Shown here piece after piece: positions 4,671 through 5,491 of a DNA stretch of 5,491 bases. A program made the position numbers and the translations under genes. Every line of letters starts with the position of its first letter. Position 1 is the stretch's first letter. The notes under the pieces were generated by a model. It saw only the letters and a list, made by a program, of their open reading frames with translations, had not been told where the DNA came from and did no database searches. The stretch comes from an uncultured Deinococcales bacterium (lineage in GTDB: Bacteria > Deinococcota > Deinococci > Deinococcales > Trueperaceae), in NCBI GenBank assembly GCA_937934635.1, contig CALGZD010000400.1, forward strand, positions 1 to 5,491, read 5' to 3'.

Positions 4671-5273
4671 ATGCAAAAGTTGTTCCGAATAGTATTAACT
4701 GTGATTGTGGTTACCACGGTGCTAGGTGCTTTACGTGATATTGGACAGCAAGGCATGACCTCGCTAGACGATACCTTGAAAAGTGGTGACATAAGAGGTG
4801 CTATAGGCAAGAGTTTTAACAATGCAGTGCTGCCGTTGCGACTAATGCAATTACAGATTCAAAAAGCTGAAATGGAGCTTTTAATACCAGTTGACGGTGT
4901 GTTGGTTGATCATGTTACGGACACATGGGGCGCGCCACGTTCAGGTGGGCGGAAGCATGAAGGTCAGGACATTTTTGCCGAGAGAGGCACACCGATTCGA
5001 CCTGTTGTAGCTGGCTATGTTACCAGAGTTGCCAATCGTGGTTTAGGTGGAAAACAGGTCTATGTAACTGGTGCAGGTGGGCGTCAGTATTACTATGCCC
5101 ATTTGGATGACTTTGCTGATATTAGTTATGGAGATAAGGTTACAACAGATACTATTTTGGGGTTTGTAGGCAATACGGGTAATGCCATTAGCACACCACC
5201 TCACTTGCACTTTGGTGTTTACACCTCTTCGGGTGCAATCAACCCAATGCCAATGTTTATAGATAGAGAATAA
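4671..5273 (+). CDS. M23/LytM-family zinc metallopeptidase, membrane-anchored or secreted
   Basis: M23 peptidases cut peptide cross-bridges of peptidoglycan outside the membrane. The 200-residue product begins with a basic start and a hydrophobic segment (about 5-21; FRIVLTVIVVTTVLGAL) that is either an uncleaved anchor or a signal peptide without an obvious cleavage site. A linker of about 50 residues leads to the catalytic domain (about 74-195): DTWGAPRSGGRKHEGQDIFA with the H-x3-D motif (His96, Asp100), YYYAHLD (His144) and PPHLHFGVY (His178, His180). By comparison with LytM, His96, Asp100 and His180 bind zinc and His144 and His178 are catalytic, so all key residues are present and it should be active. 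The DTWGAxRSGGRxHEG form is a common single-domain type. I choose ATG 4671 over the TTG directly before it. Its physiological substrate and partners cannot be read from the context. Confidence 0.93.
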   Translation: MQKLFRIVLTVIVVTTVLGALRDIGQQGMTSLDDTLKSGDIRGAIGKSFNNAVLPLRLMQLQIQKAEMELLIPVDGVLVDHVTDTWGAPRSGGRKHEGQDIFAERGTPIRPVVAGYVTRVANRGLGGKQVYVTGAGGRQYYYAHLDDFADISYGDKVTTDTILGFVGNTGNAISTPPHLHFGVYTSSGAINPMPMFIDRE

Positions 5274-5281
5274 GACCAGAA

Positions 5282-5297
5282 TACGACTATAGTCGTA
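5282..5297. promoter_or_regulatory. Perfect 16-bp palindrome after the M23 gene (weak terminator or operator)
   Basis: TACGACTATAGTCGTA is fully self-complementary and begins 8 nt after the M23 stop. As RNA it forms a 6-bp stem with a UAUA loop, followed by GUUUUG, a weak terminator. As DNA it is an ideal dimer-binding site about 75 bp before the dehydrogenase start. The sequence does not decide between the two. Confidence 0.5.
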
Positions 5298-5336
5298 GTT
5301 TTGATGTAGACCAAAGTCGAATATGTAGCTTTGTAT

Positions 5337-5366
5337 AACCTCCTATGCTTGTGCCTATAGGAGGTT
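5337..5366 (+). promoter_or_regulatory. Hairpin enclosing the Shine-Dalgarno of the dehydrogenase gene
   Basis: AACCTCCTAT (5337-5346) is the exact reverse complement of ATAGGAGGTT (5357-5366), with a 10-nt loop. The right arm contains AGGAGG (5359-5364), the ribosome binding site 7 nt before ATG 5372, so in a transcript that includes both arms the site would be paired. The stem is followed by TTCGTT, too poor in T for a good terminator, though a weak one for the M23 gene is possible. A -10-like TATAAC (5334-5339) would start RNA inside the hairpin and free the site. Confidence 0.6.
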
Positions 5367-5371
5367 TCGTT

Positions 5372-5491
5372 ATGAAACGCATACTTATTACAGGCGCAAG
5401 TCGAGGGTTAGGTAAAGCACTGACAGATTTCTTAGCAGCTCAGGGCAACCAAGTTATCGCTACAGCTAGAGGAAAGGACGCTCTTGATGAA
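5372..5491 (+). CDS. Short-chain dehydrogenase/reductase (SDR), 5' part only
   Basis: Forty codons from ATG 5372 run off the right edge: MKRILITGASRGLGKALTDF and onward to QGNQVIATARGKDALDE. This is the start of a Rossmann fold with the SDR cofactor motif TGxxxGxG (TGASRGLG, residues 7-14), the first helix, and the second strand ending in ATAR. The Arg after the second strand is often seen in NADP(H)-preferring members, which is only a hint. The catalytic YxxxK lies beyond the window, so the substrate and subfamily are unknown. The Shine-Dalgarno AGGAGG is the strongest in the window, but lies in a hairpin arm. Confidence 0.85.
   Translation, partial: MKRILITGASRGLGKALTDFLAAQGNQVIATARGKDALDE

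Overview
The window is ordinary bacterial chromosome, moderately AT-rich, and every gene I can name is of a housekeeping type. No plasmid, phage, CRISPR, rRNA or tRNA signature is visible. The taxon cannot be fixed from the sequence. Three weak hints fit a low-GC relative of the Deinococcota: the GGCSGYSYGM form of the A-type iron-sulfur carrier, the HTH/TM/PEGA/DUF4115 form of the RodZ-like protein, and several genes whose -10 box sits 7-8 nt before the start codon, as in leaderless transcripts. I hold this loosely; no rRNA or phylogenetic marker is available.

Layout, left to right. Positions 1-281 (minus) are the N-terminal part of an iron-sulfur cluster carrier (HesB/IscA/ErpA type), running off the left edge, with an extended -10 promoter and a hairpin leader behind it. 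Positions 428-531 hold a MITE-like repeat with TGTCAT...ATGACA ends, directly downstream of recX. RecX (544-1158, minus) regulates RecA; recA itself is not next to it. After a divergent intergenic region with an inverted repeat around a TATAAT box comes a large RodZ-like membrane protein (1488-3053, plus). It converges on a PH-domain membrane protein (3089-3784, minus), and the two share one terminator hairpin that overlaps the end of the second gene.

A 409-bp gene-free region (3785-4193) then separates the PH-domain gene from a divergent DUF423 membrane protein gene (4194-4568, plus). It contains several inverted repeats, an orphan perfect Shine-Dalgarno-like sequence and, most strikingly, six copies of TAGAGGACAAAT spaced 11, 11, 11, 16 and 16 bp. 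Next are an M23 (LytM) metallopeptidase with all catalytic residues (4671-5273, plus) and the first 40 codons of a short-chain dehydrogenase (from 5372, plus). The dehydrogenase ribosome binding site lies in the arm of a perfect 10-bp hairpin.

The genes do not form one pathway. RodZ-like and M23 proteins both point to cell-envelope and peptidoglycan work, DUF423 and the PH-domain protein are small membrane proteins of uncertain role, and RecX and the Fe-S carrier are DNA-repair and cofactor housekeeping. I see no clear new multi-gene system. The most unusual items are non-coding: the 11/16-bp repeat array, the Shine-Dalgarno-sequestering hairpin and the leaderless-type promoters.
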